Shown here piece by piece: positions 35,878 to 46,714 of a stretch of DNA of 64,000 bases. The position numbers were made by a program, and so were the translations under genes. The stretch is from Streptococcus porci DSM 23759 (lineage in GTDB: Bacteria; Bacillota; Bacilli; Lactobacillales; Streptococcaceae), in contig NZ_AUIP01000012.1 in NCBI RefSeq assembly GCF_000423765.1, positions 36,041 to 100,040 of the forward strand. The letters are read 5' to 3'. Within the stretch, counting starts at the first letter, position 1, and the number at the start of each line of letters is the position of its first letter. The notes beneath the pieces are model-generated. The model worked only from the letters and a program-made list of their open reading frames with translations. It searched no databases and was not told where the DNA came from.

Positions 35878-36224
35878 TTGATAGAAGTTATCTGCCATTT
35901 AAGGTTGCTAGAGAATATCAAGACCGAAAGATGGCCAAATGGATGGGATTTTTCTTATCAGAACATATATCGGGTTTAGAACAAAAACGCAATCGCATTG
36001 ATTATTCAAGTGAGTTAAGTTTGGCAGATAAACTACTGCTACTCAATCAACTATATAGCCACCAATTAACTGGTATTCTGACAGTTCCTGGTAGGACTTA
36101 TGTAGGGAAAGTAAAGAACTTGAATTTTCAATCGATTTCATTTGAAACAAAAGAAGGCTACATCAGTATCCAAATATCTGATATTCTTGCAATAGACTTG
36201 GAGGTAGAGTATGAATCAGCTTGA
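35874..36224 (+). CDS. YolD-like protein of the SOS cassette
   Basis: A 116-residue protein whose start overlaps the polymerase stop (ATGA). The N-terminal DRSYLPFKVAREYQDRKMAKWMGFFLSEH resembles the YolD-like family, whose members are encoded next to UmuC homologues in Firmicutes and are thought to assist translesion synthesis. The middle (LTGILTVPGRTYVGKVKNLNF) fits the small beta-barrel of that family. It is followed by an overlapping small gene. Confidence 0.7.
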   Translation: MIDRSYLPFKVAREYQDRKMAKWMGFFLSEHISGLEQKRNRIDYSSELSLADKLLLLNQLYSHQLTGILTVPGRTYVGKVKNLNFQSISFETKEGYISIQISDILAIDLEVEYESA

Positions 36225-36510
36225 TTTTAATAAGAATCAACTCCAGATGGACTATTTTAGTGACAGTTACCGAAAATTTGAAGCGGATTTCTATCGCTAT
36301 TCTGCTCTAGATACACCACTAACATTTTTAACAGATGATATTATGCTTGCCATGGCCAAATCTCAAAAATCCTATTTCAAATTGAACAAAGAAAACGCTA
36401 AAGATTATCAAGACCATTATTTTATGTTCAATGTTGAATCACTAAAAGATAATAGGCTTGTTCGTTTATATCAGTATCTAGGAGTAAAAACAAGACCTAC
36501 TAATCTCTAA
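36211..36510 (+). CDS. DUF5960-like small protein of the SOS cassette
   Basis: A 99-residue protein overlapping the YolD-like gene by 14 bases, with GGAGGTAGAGT ahead of its ATG. The sequence contains MDYFSDSYRKFEADFYRYS and HYFMFNVESLKDNRLVRLYQ. Similar proteins follow UmuC/YolD genes in streptococcal mobile elements. The family assignment is from memory and the function is unknown. It is the last gene of the cassette. Confidence 0.55.
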   Translation: MNQLDFNKNQLQMDYFSDSYRKFEADFYRYSALDTPLTFLTDDIMLAMAKSQKSYFKLNKENAKDYQDHYFMFNVESLKDNRLVRLYQYLGVKTRPTNL

Positions 36511-36562
36511 CTTCAACTTATCCTGAGACTAATTGCAGAATAGTTATTTTTTTGTAAAATAC

Positions 36563-36591
36563 TTGATTTAATAGAACATTTTCTATATAAT
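36563..36591 (+). promoter_or_regulatory. Consensus promoter of the structured RNA upstream of the PBECR4-like gene
   Basis: TTGATT (36563-36568), exactly 17 bases, TATAAT (36586-36591). Transcription would start near 36598. Confidence 0.8.
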
Positions 36592-36597
36592 AAAACT

Positions 36598-36745
36598 GTA
36601 GATAACAAGAGTATTTACTAAGCGTTGAAAGTCTATGGTCGGTTGGTTTGACTGTGGCTGGAGCTTTACCAGGGTTGTGTGTGAACACCTCAAGCCAACA
36701 CTGAAAACACTCATTACTAAGGGCAGGTTATCCTGTCCTTTTTTC
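36598..36745 (+). ncRNA. Structured RNA, candidate RNA antitoxin or leader of the PBECR4-like gene
   Basis: About 148 nt run from the promoter start to the intrinsic terminator at 36719-36745. A 10-bp long-range stem pairs 36642-36651 with 36690-36699 (GTTGGTTTGA / TCAAGCCAAC, one G-U). Inside it two small hairpins form: CTGG/CCAG (36658-36672) and GTGT-GTGA-ACAC (36677-36688). TTACTAAG occurs twice, flanking the stem. No reading frame with a ribosome site is present. The terminator ends 11 bases before the next gene's ATG, as in type III toxin-antitoxin loci, where an RNA antitoxin precedes its toxin gene. No known RNA family was recognised, and a regulatory leader is the alternative. Confidence 0.6.
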
Positions 36746-36746
36746 T
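36719..36746 (+). terminator. Intrinsic terminator between the RNA and the PBECR4-like gene
   Basis: Stem GGGCAGG / CCTGTCC with a TTAT loop, then T6. It should end most transcripts before the coding region, leaving a minority to read through. Confidence 0.85.
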
Positions 36747-36756
36747 AAGGAAATAC

Positions 36757-37347
36757 ATGGAATCATTATTACTCTCATCCGCAAGAAATTATAAAAAACT
36801 CCTTTCGAAAACCTATCAAATTGTTTTAGGGCGAAAAGGACAGCAAACAACGCTCAATCTTACATTTGCTGAGGAACATTTTGTACACTTAGCAGGAATA
36901 CATAAGTTAAGAGGCTTATCTTTACCAACCAGATCTAAGCACGAAATCTATAATTTGATTTTGAACAAAACGATCTCTGAAGAATTGCTAACTAGTTCAA
37001 AAGGTTTTACTGATATATGTGGAAGGTTGCGTATTCTCGAAATACTCAGAGAAAGTTTTTCTTCACCAACTCTATCAGTACGATTTACAAAACTATATCC
37101 AATCAAGGGAAGCAAGATTCGATGGGAGTATCTATTAGAATTTACGTTCGACAATAAAATCGGTTATCTATTTCTTGATAGACAGAGAGATTCCAAAGAG
37201 CCAAATCAGTATATACCTGTTTCAACCTTTGAAAAATCAACTCGTGACTACACAATGAATCAAGTAAGGTATACAGTATTAGAGATAATTGAAATTGACC
37301 ATCAAACCAAGCAATGCACAACACTTTACTCCAGACCGAAAAAATAA
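36757..37347 (+). CDS. PBECR4-domain-like putative nuclease
   Basis: A 196-residue protein. Residues about 18-100 (IVLGRKGQQTTLNLTFAEEH, FVHLAGIHKLRG) resemble the PBECR4 family, a phage/mobile-element branch of the barnase-EndoU-colicin E5/D-RelE (BECR) nuclease fold, named from memory of the family pattern. His residues in HFVHLAGIHK are candidate active-site residues. The C-terminal half is beta-rich (KIRWEYLLEFTFDNKIGYLFL). There is no signal peptide or antitoxin protein gene beside it. It is immediately downstream of a promoter-RNA-terminator unit, with AAGG 7 bases before the ATG. It is probably an RNase toxin or phage-defence effector, and this function is inferred. Confidence 0.6.
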   Translation: MESLLLSSARNYKKLLSKTYQIVLGRKGQQTTLNLTFAEEHFVHLAGIHKLRGLSLPTRSKHEIYNLILNKTISEELLTSSKGFTDICGRLRILEILRESFSSPTLSVRFTKLYPIKGSKIRWEYLLEFTFDNKIGYLFLDRQRDSKEPNQYIPVSTFEKSTRDYTMNQVRYTVLEIIEIDHQTKQCTTLYSRPKK

Positions 37348-37380
37348 GCTAGACCTCCAAAATCGGAAGTCTAGCTTATT
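37342..37380. terminator. Bidirectional terminator between PBECR4-like gene and SSB-like gene
   Basis: Stem AATAAGCTAGAC / GTCTAGCTTATT (37343-37354, 37369-37380) with complementary TCC/GGA extending inward. It overlaps the stop codon of the plus-strand gene. Confidence 0.85.
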
Positions 37381-38022
37381 TCATAACTCCATCCCTTTAT
37401 CCTGTTTAGGTTTAGTTTGTTCTGATTTTGTTTGTTGGGAATACTCTTTCAATGCTCCTAACGTTGAAGGTTTCTCTTCTTTCGCAGCCTTCTCCTCCAG
37501 GGATTTCTTTCTCGTTTTTAAGATTTTTATATTCTTAACAACAAGGTTATTGAAGAGTTTGCCTTCATACTCATCATACTTCATCTGACCTGTTAACTTG
37601 ACAAAATCCCCTTTCTTTAATTGCTCTGCAAAGTCAGCCCGTCCGTTATAAGCTATTACCTTCGTAAATTGTGTATTCCCTTCTTCATCATTGCGTGCTA
37701 TGGAAAAATTTGCAACTTTAAAATCCTCGCCATCCGCACCTCGAAATACGTTAACCTCGACATCTTTCGTAACATTGCCTACAAATTCAACATTAACTAG
37801 GGATATTTGGCTCTTATCAGTTTCTAATGTTTCAATAATAGCATCAATATTGGAATGCAACAAACCTGAAATTGAATCATCATCCATATAGGCCTGGTAG
37901 ACTTGTTCCAACAGGTCTGGGTCTGAAATATCCTTTTCAATTGAAATAATGGCCTTGGTAAAGTCTGCATAGTTTTCTTTCAACATATTTTCTAAAGTTG
38001 ATTTCATTTCTTCAAAATTCAT
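37381..38022 (-). CDS. SSB-like OB-fold protein, 213 residues
   Basis: Residues about 75-170 form a single-strand-binding OB fold: [71 protein letters not shown] and [10 protein letters not shown]. An N-terminal helical extension of about 70 residues and a Lys/Glu/Gln-rich tail distinguish it from housekeeping SSB. The acidic C-terminal tip of SSB is not present. Its start overlaps the end of the 2422-residue helicase gene (ATGA). It probably protects ICE single strands during conjugative replication. Confidence 0.8.
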   Translation of the reverse strand: MNFEEMKSTLENMLKENYADFTKAIISIEKDISDPDLLEQVYQAYMDDDSISGLLHSNIDAIIETLETDKSQISLVNVEFVGNVTKDVEVNVFRGADGEDFKVANFSIARNDEEGNTQFTKVIAYNGRADFAEQLKKGDFVKLTGQMKYDEYEGKLFNNLVVKNIKILKTRKKSLEEKAAKEEKPSTLGALKEYSQQTKSEQTKPKQDKGMEL

Positions 38023-41000
38023 ATTACTTGCTCCTCTTCTATTTTTTCTTTCTTCTGACTTTTGTAGTCACGTTCTTCAACTTCAGCTTTAAAAGCTTGA
38101 ATTTGTGCTAATGTGGAAGGTCGTTTTTCCTCTCCATCGACATCATAAGTTGATTCAAAGGCATCACTATCCTTAATATCATGGTCATAACGGTCTGCAA
38201 TTCCATCGTTATCCATGTCATGATTAAGCGACTCTCTCGTATAAGGTAAACCGAGCATTTGACAGGTTGTTTTCTCATCAATTGATAGCAAATCGTCTTT
38301 GGTTGAATGTTCTAAAAATAACTTAAAATGCTGGGCTTGCTCCTCTGGTGTACTTCCATCAAACTGACCTGTACGAATATCTGAATCTGCGAAGGTTAAT
38401 TTCCAAGAAAAATTGGACAAGTCCACACTATACTCAATATCATATTCACCAACGTTACTTTTGCTCTTGGCTAAGTAGACTAAATCTCCAGTTGAGAATA
38501 TATCATTGAATTGTTCTTCTTTACTTTGATTTGATTCTTTTCTGGAGCCATACTCACGATCCATAAAGTCAACAATCGCTGCTTTAACATCTTCAAGTAA
38601 GGGATTGGGGTTATCCAGTTCTTCTACTTCGCCCATGTCCAAGATACGATTGACCTCTGCTAAACGCAAGGTCTTTTCTTTTAACATATCAGCCTTTTCA
38701 AATGGTTTTGTCACCTCTTCTTTTGCTACCTGGAGCTTGTATTGGACATCTGACAGTCTATTTTCTAGCTTGGATAGTTCTTCATCAATCCGATCCAAAA
38801 CGTTGTCTAAACGCTGAATATTGCCTTCTGGGCTTTCACCAAAATGACCATTGTAAGAAAGATTTCCCTCAATCACAAAATCCATTGCTTGAGCAATCTG
38901 ATTGAAGAAGGCTGAAAGCTCAAATCCACGATAGTTGCCAATAGGCATACTGCCTTCAGCTGGAACCAATGGTAAAATTTTCATCAATTCTTCTGCTGCT
39001 TCTTTTTTGTCAGAATAAGTCTTACCTAAAATCTCTATTCCGTTGAATAGGCCATCACCTTGTAATTTAGGCTCACGTCTTTTAATATCTTCATTTGCTT
39101 TTTCAATTTGCCCTTTTAATCGAATAATCTCTGATGGATAATGTTTTGCAATTTTATCTTCCAACTGATAGAGGTTAGATTTATAATTGGATTCCAACAT
39201 TCGTAACTTCGATACTTCAACATCTAAATCCATCTTTTCTTTAATAAGTGGATTACCAGTCGCAAGTGCTTTAATTTCTGCATAGTTCAAGGTATTCTCA
39301 TCAACATCATCAGCCACGCGCACAGGTGTTTTTGAGGTCATAATTTGGGAGATAAACTTTTGCTTATTTTCAATGGTCTGCCAAAGGTACGCATCAAAGG
39401 TATTCTCGGTCACATAACGGTAGATATAGACATCCTTGTTTTCGTTCCCCTGACGCACAATACGACCAGACCGTTGCTCCAAATCAGCTGGCCTCCAAGG
39501 AACATCTAAATCATGTAAGGCTATTAGTTTACTTTGAACGTTTGTTCCTGCTCCCATTTTAGACGTAGAACCAAATAAAATGCGAACATCTCCACTTCTG
39601 ACCTTGGCAAAGAGTTCTGCCTTTTGCTTTTCATTATTTGCATCATGTATAAATGCTATTTCATTTTCTGGGATACCTAGTTCAATTAACTTGTCTTTCA
39701 TATCATCATAAAGATTGAATGTTCCATCCCCTTTAGGTGTAGACATATCACAAAAAACTAGCTGTGCTGACTGTTGTTCGCTCGATTTTTCCCAAATAGA
39801 AAAAATATTTTTTGTGCAAACATTGACCTTACTCTCCGGATCATCTGGTAGTAAGGTATTGATTAACCGTTGATCCAAGGCAATCTTTTTTCCATCATTT
39901 GTTATTCGCAACATATTATCTTCATGAGGCTCAACTTTTCTATTCCGAACTTTATCAGCTCGTTCAGATAAAGTCTTTAAAATTTCTTTCTGATGGTTCG
40001 TAGGTCTGGTTAAAATTGTTTCGTAATGGGCTTGGGGTGTTGGTAAATTCAAAAGGTCTGCAGTTTTAATATCAGCCATTTCTTTAACAAAGGACATGAG
40101 TTCAGGCAAATTATAAAATTTTGAGAATCGTGTCTTACTACGATAGGAGTCACCCTCTGGAGATAGTTCGATGGCAGTAACTGTTTCACCGAATGTAGAA
40201 GCCCAGGAATCAAAGTGGTGTAAACCTTTTTTCTCCAGGTCATCATATTGGAGATAACGTTGCATTGTGTAGAGTTCACTCATCGAATTTGACACTGGTG
40301 TACCTGTCGCAAAAACAACACCCTTTCCACCTGTCAACTCGTCCAAATAACGACACTTCATAAACATATCTGAAGATTTCATAGCTTCAGTTTGGCCAAT
40401 TCCTGCCACGTTTCGCATTTTGGTATAAAGATAAAGATTTTTGTAGTTATGAGCTTCATCAATATATAGTTTGTCAACTCCCAATTCTTCAAAGGTGACA
40501 ACATCATCCTTACGGAAATCATCATTTAATTTTTTTAGTTTGGCTTCTAATTTCTTCTTAGTTCCCTCAAGTTGCTTGACAGTAAAGTTTTGTTCTCTTT
40601 GGTACTTATATTCTTCAATAAACTCAACTATATCTTGAATTTGACGTTTTAAGTGCTGCTCCTGATATTCCTTACTCATTGGAATCTTCTCAAATTGAGT
40701 ATGTCCAATAATAACTGCATCATATTCACCAGTCGCTATCCTACCAACAAACCGTTTACGATTGGCAGGTTCAAAATCTTTTTTCGTGGCCACCATGATA
40801 TTGGCAGCTGGATACAACTCCATAAACTCCCGTCCCATTTGTTCCGTCAAGTAGTTTGGAACAACAAACAAAGCTTTATTGCTCATGCCCAGACGCTTAC
40901 TTTCCATAGCACTGGCAACCATCTCGAAGGTTTTACCTGCTCCAACAACATGAGCTAGAAGTGTATTGCCGCCGTATAGTGTCCTCGCAATAGCATTTTT

Positions 41001-44000
41001 TTGATGAGGACGTAAACTTATATCTGCTGTCATTCCTTCAAGGGATAAATATTGCCCATCATACTCACGATTTCGTATAGAATTAAATTTCTCATTATAG
41101 AGTTTTTCTAAACGATGTCTTCGCCTTTGGTCCTTAAAAATCCAATCCTTGAAAGCCTCTTTGAGAAGTTCCTGCTTCTCACCTGCTAACATAGTTTCTT
41201 TCTTGTTTAGAACTTGTCTCTTATCACCACCATCAGTATAGACAGTATCGTACACTCTAGTATCACGCAAATTCAATGAATCTTCAATAAGTCGATAAGC
41301 ATTTACCCTGCTTGTCCCATAAGTCAAATTTGCTAAGTCATTGCGACTATCCTGGGTCTTGCCATCTATCTTCCACTCTGATGTAAAAGGAGAAAAATGA
41401 ACATTTATTGCTTGTTTGGCATAATAACCTGGCTGTAAAGTGTCAAAAATAAATTGATTGATATCTGATGTAGGAATCCAAGTTGCACCAAGTCGTACCG
41501 ATATTTCACTTGCGGTCAACTCTTTAGGCATGACTCCCTGAAGTTTATCTCGCTGAAATTTCAGTTCAATTATATTATCAAGCACATCCTTATCTGGATT
41601 TTCAATTGCTTGATACCTTTCAATGTAAAAATCCATGATTGCCATTTTCTCACGAATATTTCCACTTAAGTATTGGTCTGCCGGAACATACGTTAATCCC
41701 ATTTCTTCCATCCCTTTATCTGAATATGGAAGTAATGTTGTTTCGGGATATATGTAGGGAATATCGAGATATATCTCGCCTTTCAACTCTTTTACGAGAA
41801 CTTCTCTCGGTTTGTCGGTCAACTTAGTCATATAATCAAAGTCAACTCTTCCCTTTTCTGAAATTGAAAGTATCAAAGCTTCATGACTAGATTCACAATG
41901 CTCGACAACTTTTGCTTTAGCAATCGTCCGTTTAAAGAAAATATCCCCTTTCCCTGCAAACTTACCTTTATCCAGTTTCTCAATTGATGATACTAATGGA
42001 TAGTTACTATCCTCTCGCAAATTCCTACGGTTTAGTGTAGAGTTAATATAATCATGATTGGCTTTGAAAGTATCATAAGCTTTATTTAACCTATGTTGAC
42101 TTTCTTGAATTAACTCATCACTAGCATTTTCTTTTTGGAGTTGAATGACTTCCTTCAGACTTTCGACAACCGCTAGATAATTTTTTAGTCTATTGATTTC
42201 CTTGTCTGTCATGTGTTGCCGAATCATCACCGAATCTTCACGAAAATAGGGAATTCCATCTATCATGGTATAAGAAAAATTCTTAACATGATCCAAAGCT
42301 GGAAGTATGTCCTGCCCATCATTGATTTGTTGATGGATTTTAATATTTGGTATCTCACCTTGAATTTCTTCAACGGCAGTTGTCAATTGCACACTCAAAT
42401 TTTCCTCATTAGGAATACAAGCTAAACTTGGACCAAATCTCCCAGACACTTCTGTCATTTTACCCAAGACCATCTCTGGATGATCTACAAAATACTTATT
42501 GTAAGTAAATCCATTCTCATCTCTTGCTAAATGTATCCAGTCAACATCTTGCTCTCGAATCACATCTCGCTTCTGCAAGAAAAGAATATCACTAGTAACT
42601 TCAGTTCCTGCCAAACCTTTAAAAGTTGAATTTGGTAGCCGAATGGCCCCCAATAAATCGCACCGATTGGCCAGATACTGACGGACTCGACTATCTTGTT
42701 TGTCCATGGTTCCAGAAGAGGTCACAAATGCAATCACTCCACCACTGCGAACCTTGTCTATAGACTTGGCAAAGAAATAATCATGTATCAAGAATTTTTC
42801 TCGGTCATAATCTCTATCCGAAACTTTAAAATCACCAAACGGAACATTTCCAACTGCCACATCAAAGAAATTATTTGAAAAGCTTGTATCTTCGTATCCT
42901 TGTATTTGAATAGAGGATTTTTGATATAGTTCTTGTGCAATCCTACCGCTGATTCTATCCAACTCTACACCATAGATTTTTGAATGCCCCATTTCACTTG
43001 GTATTCGACCGAGGAAGTTTCCAACCCCACAAGAAGGCTCCAAGATATTACCATTTTCAAATCCAAGATTCTTCAATCCCAGATAAATAGCGTCAATGAC
43101 CATTGGTGGTGTATAAAAAGCAGTCAAGGTGGATTCCTTGGCTGCTTGAAATTCTTCTGGACTAAGCAATTCTGTAAGTTCATTTCGTGCTTCTAACCAT
43201 TGTCCGGTTTTCTCCTCGTTAAAAACATCAGCCAGACCACCCCATCCAACATATAAGGCAAGTGATTTCTGTTCTTCAAAAGTAGCTCGTCTACCTTCCA
43301 AATCTAATTTTTTTATGATTCGAATCGCTTCTAAGTTATTGTCTAAGCGTTCGGAGGGAGAGAGTGAATGTGGTAAATTATCTAGAATGTAGTTGTCTAA
43401 TAAATCAGGTTTCCTAGTGGACTGTGAAGGAGTGAGATGGTCTGCTGAATTTATAACTTCCGCAACAGATATTGTGTCATCAACACTACTATCATCAAAA
43501 GCTGAATCATCAAAGAGATCCAACTGCTCATGCTGACTGATTTTTTCTATCAGCAAACTAGTTTCTAGGTTTTGAACATACTCATCAATTTCAAACTTAA
43601 AACGGTCCTCTAACTCTACAACATAGCTAACCTGACCAACTGTATCAATTCGTGCTACAAGTTCATCTTCCAAAAATACATTAACTTGACCATTGTCCAG
43701 TTTATCAAATTCAAATAATGGTGATTCTTGAAAATTAGAGAATATCTGTTCATTGTATTGGTAAAGCTTGCTTTCGTCATCAGACAGATAGGTTTCATTT
43801 TCTAAAAGTCTATCAATTTCACCTGCAACTTTCCTCCAACTAAATGTTTCATTATAACCATCAGCCTTTCTTGTCAAGTGTAAGCCTCTGGAGTCATAAT
43901 TGTAGGAAATAGGAAAATTAGGACCAGTAGCACCACCCCACCCATATTCTTTTTGTAAAAACTGAGCTTGAATTTTTATATCTTCCTGACTAGAAAAAAA

Positions 44001-45287
44001 GTGAGCAACTCTAAGTCGCCCACCTCTTGTACCAGTACCTTTTCGAAGTACATCATGCAATTCTTCAAGTGATATTTTATCTAAATGTAAATTAGATTCT
44101 CCCTGACTTGTTCCTTGACGGATTGACGAAGATTGTTCATCTGGCTGATCCAGCTCAACATATCCTTGGTCTTCAAGTCCTCGGTCAACTTCCATTCTTG
44201 AATCAGATGACTTTCTATTTGTTCCGCCATGCTCTGTGATTCTTTCTCCACTGCTATCAAATGTGGAATCAGCTGTCCTGTATGATATAATTCCAAAAGT
44301 AGTTCGGTCTTGTTCTCTTCCTTGCTCAGGAACTCCAATCTTTCCTTGGCGTAGAGAGCTTTCCCAATCTCGTGCCGAATCTGTTGATTGGTTCGAAGGG
44401 TCTGTAATGTTAGACGATAAATCACCTCTACTATCTCCTCTGTTGATTGACAGTGACTGAAGTCGTTGACTGTCAAGGTCGTGTTCATCTTCTCGATCAG
44501 TAATGCTTGATTCATCTCTTTGTCCTCCTCTTTCTTCTACAACCTCATTATACCGCTCAATCAGTTCTTTTGTCTGCTCTTTTAATGCAATTTTCTCATA
44601 CTTTTTTTGATGAATAATCCTGAGAATTTTTTGCGACATTCTGGTCAAATAATCACCAAATATCAGAAACTGACGTGGGCTAAATTGACCGAGACCATTT
44701 TCTAGCAAGTCTTGGTTCAATTTTAGTGCAATTCCAAGTCTATTTGATAATACAGCTTCAAAACTTTGTTCAATAAAGCGTAATAAGTTTGATTCGGTTT
44801 CCACATCTAAATGCATTCCGACAAGAACTTTTGAACCAATACCTTTCGTTGCAAGATTTGCAAGATAGCGAATTGCAGCAACCTCATTTTCTGGTCTAAG
44901 CGATAGTCTCTCATGAACAAGGTCTGCTAAAATGGATAGATCCTGACCTGCTTCATATTGCCACTCCACAATTGGCTTGTTATCTCTATTCGTCAAAACT
45001 GTCTGACTTATGTCAAATACATATCCAATTGACATTTTGGATTGTTTATTTAATAAAATTGGAATCCCTTTTTGACCTCGTCTAACAATATGGTCAACTG
45101 ATTTCCAGGATTGAAAGTCTGAGCATAAACTGGCTGTCGGTCTCTGATGAATAATGCTCAATTGATTTTGAAAGTCAAAGCCAACAACAAAGCCCAAGCG
45201 TGCTAACAGTCTCTGATAAGCATCAACATCTGAGAGATAGTAACTGGATAAGTCTCCGACATAGTTGGCATAATCTTCAACTCGCAT
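38019..45287 (-). CDS. Giant SNF2-type helicase / N6-adenine methyltransferase fusion
   Basis: A 2422-residue protein typical of large ICEs. The N-terminus (about 50-110, [16 protein letters not shown]) resembles ArdC-type antirestriction proteins. An Eco57I-like methyltransferase lies around 720-1000, with [11 protein letters not shown] (about 747) binding AdoMet and GNVPFG (N-x-P-F family) as catalytic motif. A superfamily 2 helicase follows: [11 protein letters not shown] (Walker A, about 1447), DEAHNYKN (about 1609), ATGTPVSNS, and [13 protein letters not shown] (motif VI, about 1939). The C-terminus contains [14 protein letters not shown] (about 2355), a calcium-binding thrombospondin-3-like loop. 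The family is thought to protect or remodel element DNA on entry, but its exact role is unproven. It overlaps the SSB-like gene by 4 bases. Confidence 0.9.
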   Translation of the reverse strand: MRVEDYANYVGDLSSYYLSDVDAYQRLLARLGFVVGFDFQNQLSIIHQRPTASLCSDFQSWKSVDHIVRRGQKGIPILLNKQSKMSIGYVFDISQTVLTNRDNKPIVEWQYEAGQDLSILADLVHERLSLRPENEVAAIRYLANLATKGIGSKVLVGMHLDVETESNLLRFIEQSFEAVLSNRLGIALKLNQDLLENGLGQFSPRQFLIFGDYLTRMSQKILRIIHQKKYEKIALKEQTKELIERYNEVVEERGGQRDESSITDREDEHDLDSQRLQSLSINRGDSRGDLSSNITDPSNQSTDSARDWESSLRQGKIGVPEQGREQDRTTFGIISYRTADSTFDSSGERITEHGGTNRKSSDSRMEVDRGLEDQGYVELDQPDEQSSSIRQGTSQGESNLHLDKISLEELHDVLRKGTGTRGGRLRVAHFFSSQEDIKIQAQFLQKEYGWGGATGPNFPISYNYDSRGLHLTRKADGYNETFSWRKVAGEIDRLLENETYLSDDESKLYQYNEQIFSNFQESPLFEFDKLDNGQVNVFLEDELVARIDTVGQVSYVVELEDRFKFEIDEYVQNLETSLLIEKISQHEQLDLFDDSAFDDSSVDDTISVAEVINSADHLTPSQSTRKPDLLDNYILDNLPHSLSPSERLDNNLEAIRIIKKLDLEGRRATFEEQKSLALYVGWGGLADVFNEEKTGQWLEARNELTELLSPEEFQAAKESTLTAFYTPPMVIDAIYLGLKNLGFENGNILEPSCGVGNFLGRIPSEMGHSKIYGVELDRISGRIAQELYQKSSIQIQGYEDTSFSNNFFDVAVGNVPFGDFKVSDRDYDREKFLIHDYFFAKSIDKVRSGGVIAFVTSSGTMDKQDSRVRQYLANRCDLLGAIRLPNSTFKGLAGTEVTSDILFLQKRDVIREQDVDWIHLARDENGFTYNKYFVDHPEMVLGKMTEVSGRFGPSLACIPNEENLSVQLTTAVEEIQGEIPNIKIHQQINDGQDILPALDHVKNFSYTMIDGIPYFREDSVMIRQHMTDKEINRLKNYLAVVESLKEVIQLQKENASDELIQESQHRLNKAYDTFKANHDYINSTLNRRNLREDSNYPLVSSIEKLDKGKFAGKGDIFFKRTIAKAKVVEHCESSHEALILSISEKGRVDFDYMTKLTDKPREVLVKELKGEIYLDIPYIYPETTLLPYSDKGMEEMGLTYVPADQYLSGNIREKMAIMDFYIERYQAIENPDKDVLDNIIELKFQRDKLQGVMPKELTASEISVRLGATWIPTSDINQFIFDTLQPGYYAKQAINVHFSPFTSEWKIDGKTQDSRNDLANLTYGTSRVNAYRLIEDSLNLRDTRVYDTVYTDGGDKRQVLNKKETMLAGEKQELLKEAFKDWIFKDQRRRHRLEKLYNEKFNSIRNREYDGQYLSLEGMTADISLRPHQKNAIARTLYGGNTLLAHVVGAGKTFEMVASAMESKRLGMSNKALFVVPNYLTEQMGREFMELYPAANIMVATKKDFEPANRKRFVGRIATGEYDAVIIGHTQFEKIPMSKEYQEQHLKRQIQDIVEFIEEYKYQREQNFTVKQLEGTKKKLEAKLKKLNDDFRKDDVVTFEELGVDKLYIDEAHNYKNLYLYTKMRNVAGIGQTEAMKSSDMFMKCRYLDELTGGKGVVFATGTPVSNSMSELYTMQRYLQYDDLEKKGLHHFDSWASTFGETVTAIELSPEGDSYRSKTRFSKFYNLPELMSFVKEMADIKTADLLNLPTPQAHYETILTRPTNHQKEILKTLSERADKVRNRKVEPHEDNMLRITNDGKKIALDQRLINTLLPDDPESKVNVCTKNIFSIWEKSSEQQSAQLVFCDMSTPKGDGTFNLYDDMKDKLIELGIPENEIAFIHDANNEKQKAELFAKVRSGDVRILFGSTSKMGAGTNVQSKLIALHDLDVPWRPADLEQRSGRIVRQGNENKDVYIYRYVTENTFDAYLWQTIENKQKFISQIMTSKTPVRVADDVDENTLNYAEIKALATGNPLIKEKMDLDVEVSKLRMLESNYKSNLYQLEDKIAKHYPSEIIRLKGQIEKANEDIKRREPKLQGDGLFNGIEILGKTYSDKKEAAEELMKILPLVPAEGSMPIGNYRGFELSAFFNQIAQAMDFVIEGNLSYNGHFGESPEGNIQRLDNVLDRIDEELSKLENRLSDVQYKLQVAKEEVTKPFEKADMLKEKTLRLAEVNRILDMGEVEELDNPNPLLEDVKAAIVDFMDREYGSRKESNQSKEEQFNDIFSTGDLVYLAKSKSNVGEYDIEYSVDLSNFSWKLTFADSDIRTGQFDGSTPEEQAQHFKLFLEHSTKDDLLSIDEKTTCQMLGLPYTRESLNHDMDNDGIADRYDHDIKDSDAFESTYDVDGEEKRPSTLAQIQAFKAEVEERDYKSQKKEKIEEEQVI

Positions 45288-45305
45288 GACTTCTCCTTTC
45301 TATCC

Positions 45306-45758
45306 CTATAAAACATGTTCGGACTTAGGTTTGTTCGTTTGCTCTTTTTCAGGGACTGGACAAGCAAAGTGCTGACCAAAATCCACTTTATTATCATCTT
45401 CATCTTTAGAGATAACTGTTACAGAAGTTCGAACCACATCCGATACACCAGTAGAGCGAATGGTATACGACTGGCCGTAAGCCATAAAGCAAAGATTTCC
45501 TTCGTCAGTCAAAAGAACATCAACTCCATTTTTTATGTCTTGCTCCGCAATAAAATCGAAAATATTATGAAGAAATGATTCATAGTCTAAAGGAACATTC
45601 ATTTCCTTATGATAATCATCCTCGAATCGTAATTGAAATTCCGATTGGTAATCTGGTAGCGACAAAAGTTTTGATATAATATCGTCTATCTCCTTGTCAT
45701 GTCGTAAAGATTCTTCGTAATTGCTCTCGTAAATTGATTTCTTGTGTAATAGTTTCAT
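45306..45758 (-). CDS. Conserved ICE protein of unknown function, 150 residues
   Basis: The start overlaps the methyltransferase stop (ATGA) and the stop lies 18 bases before the giant helicase gene, so it is part of one operon with both. The N-terminus is charged and helical (KEIDDIISKLLSLPDYQ). The centre, GVDVLLTDEGNLCFMAYGQSYTI, looks like a small beta domain, and the tail is Lys/Glu-rich. No family was recognised. Position suggests an accessory role in the DNA-modification block. Confidence 0.65.
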   Translation of the reverse strand: MKLLHKKSIYESNYEESLRHDKEIDDIISKLLSLPDYQSEFQLRFEDDYHKEMNVPLDYESFLHNIFDFIAEQDIKNGVDVLLTDEGNLCFMAYGQSYTIRSTGVSDVVRTSVTVISKDEDDNKVDFGQHFACPVPEKEQTNKPKSEHVL

Positions 45759-46714
45759 TTGATTAACTCCTTCTGATAAATTTGTTTTATGATTGCCTCT
45801 AGAACTGGTACTACTATGGAATTTCCGGCTTGTTGATAGAGGATACTGGATTTCTTGTTGGTTTTTTCTGGATATACAGTTCGTAATAAATCAAAGTCTA
45901 AATCAGTAAATCCCATCAAGCGGAAACATTCTCTTTCTGTTAGATAGCGATATTTCCCATTTGTAAGTTTAATAAACCCAGCATTTGGTACTCGTGTTTG
46001 CTTCGTAGAAATGGTATAGCAATAATCTTGAATGATATGAACTCGTTCAGTAAAAACTGACTGACAAGCTTTTTCAATATATTTTAGAATTGAAGGTTGG
46101 GTGACCAGATACTTCTCGGCTACATCTTTCTCCAAAAATACCTGAATCGACGGAGATTTCATGCGTTCCAATTTTGAAAAATCAAATGGGTTAACTTCGC
46201 CAAGAAAACTCACTACAAAGACACGCTTCCGTTTTTGAGGTATTCCAAAATCATAGCTGTCCAAAACCCAATAGCAAGATGAATAGCCTAAATATTCTAG
46301 TTCAGATAGATAGGTCTCAAATGTTGGCTTCATTTTCTTATCGAGTACACCTACGACATTCTCCCAAATGACCCATTTAGGTTTTTTGACAGCATTTTTT
46401 AAAATCATAATTGTCTCAAACAATAGTGAACTTCTCGTATACGAACCTTTCCTTCCCCCTCTTTTTAGTCCAGAACGTGAAAAATCCTGACAAGGACTAC
46501 CATGCATTAACAGGTCAATCTGAACATTTGGTAAGGAATACCCTTTAACGGATTGAGGAATAAAATTCTCGTTATAGAGGACGTTATAACTTTTTACACA
46601 ATTCCTATCTATTTCAACAAAGTCTATCAATTCATGAGGGACCTTCTGATTTAGTAGTGCTTTCCGAAAAGCACCAATTCCTCCAAATAATTCAACAACT
46701 CTCATGGTTTTCAA
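45755..46714 (-). CDS. Cytosine-C5 DNA methyltransferase, copy 1
   Basis: A 319-residue 5-methylcytosine methyltransferase. Motif I is VVELFGGIGAFR (7-18), motif IV is GSPCQDFSRSG with catalytic Cys75, motif VI is WVIWENVVGVL, motif VIII is IPQKRKRVFVVSF and motif X is QQAGNSIVVPVL. The variable target-recognition region between VIII and IX is only about 60 residues. Start choice: a TTG at 46714 lies 8 bases after GGAGG, whereas the first ATG (46705) is 17 bases away, so TTG is likely used. It overlaps the end of the other methyltransferase gene by 23 bases. No restriction endonuclease gene adjoins it. Confidence 0.92.
   Translation of the reverse strand: MKTMRVVELFGGIGAFRKALLNQKVPHELIDFVEIDRNCVKSYNVLYNENFIPQSVKGYSLPNVQIDLLMHGSPCQDFSRSGLKRGGRKGSYTRSSLLFETIMILKNAVKKPKWVIWENVVGVLDKKMKPTFETYLSELEYLGYSSCYWVLDSYDFGIPQKRKRVFVVSFLGEVNPFDFSKLERMKSPSIQVFLEKDVAEKYLVTQPSILKYIEKACQSVFTERVHIIQDYCYTISTKQTRVPNAGFIKLTNGKYRYLTERECFRLMGFTDLDFDLLRTVYPEKTNKKSSILYQQAGNSIVVPVLEAIIKQIYQKELIK

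Noticed and set aside
44081..44515. 144-residue minus-strand frame beginning [16 protein letters not shown]
   Set aside because: It lies wholly inside the giant methyltransferase-helicase gene in another frame of the same strand, with no spacing signals of its own.
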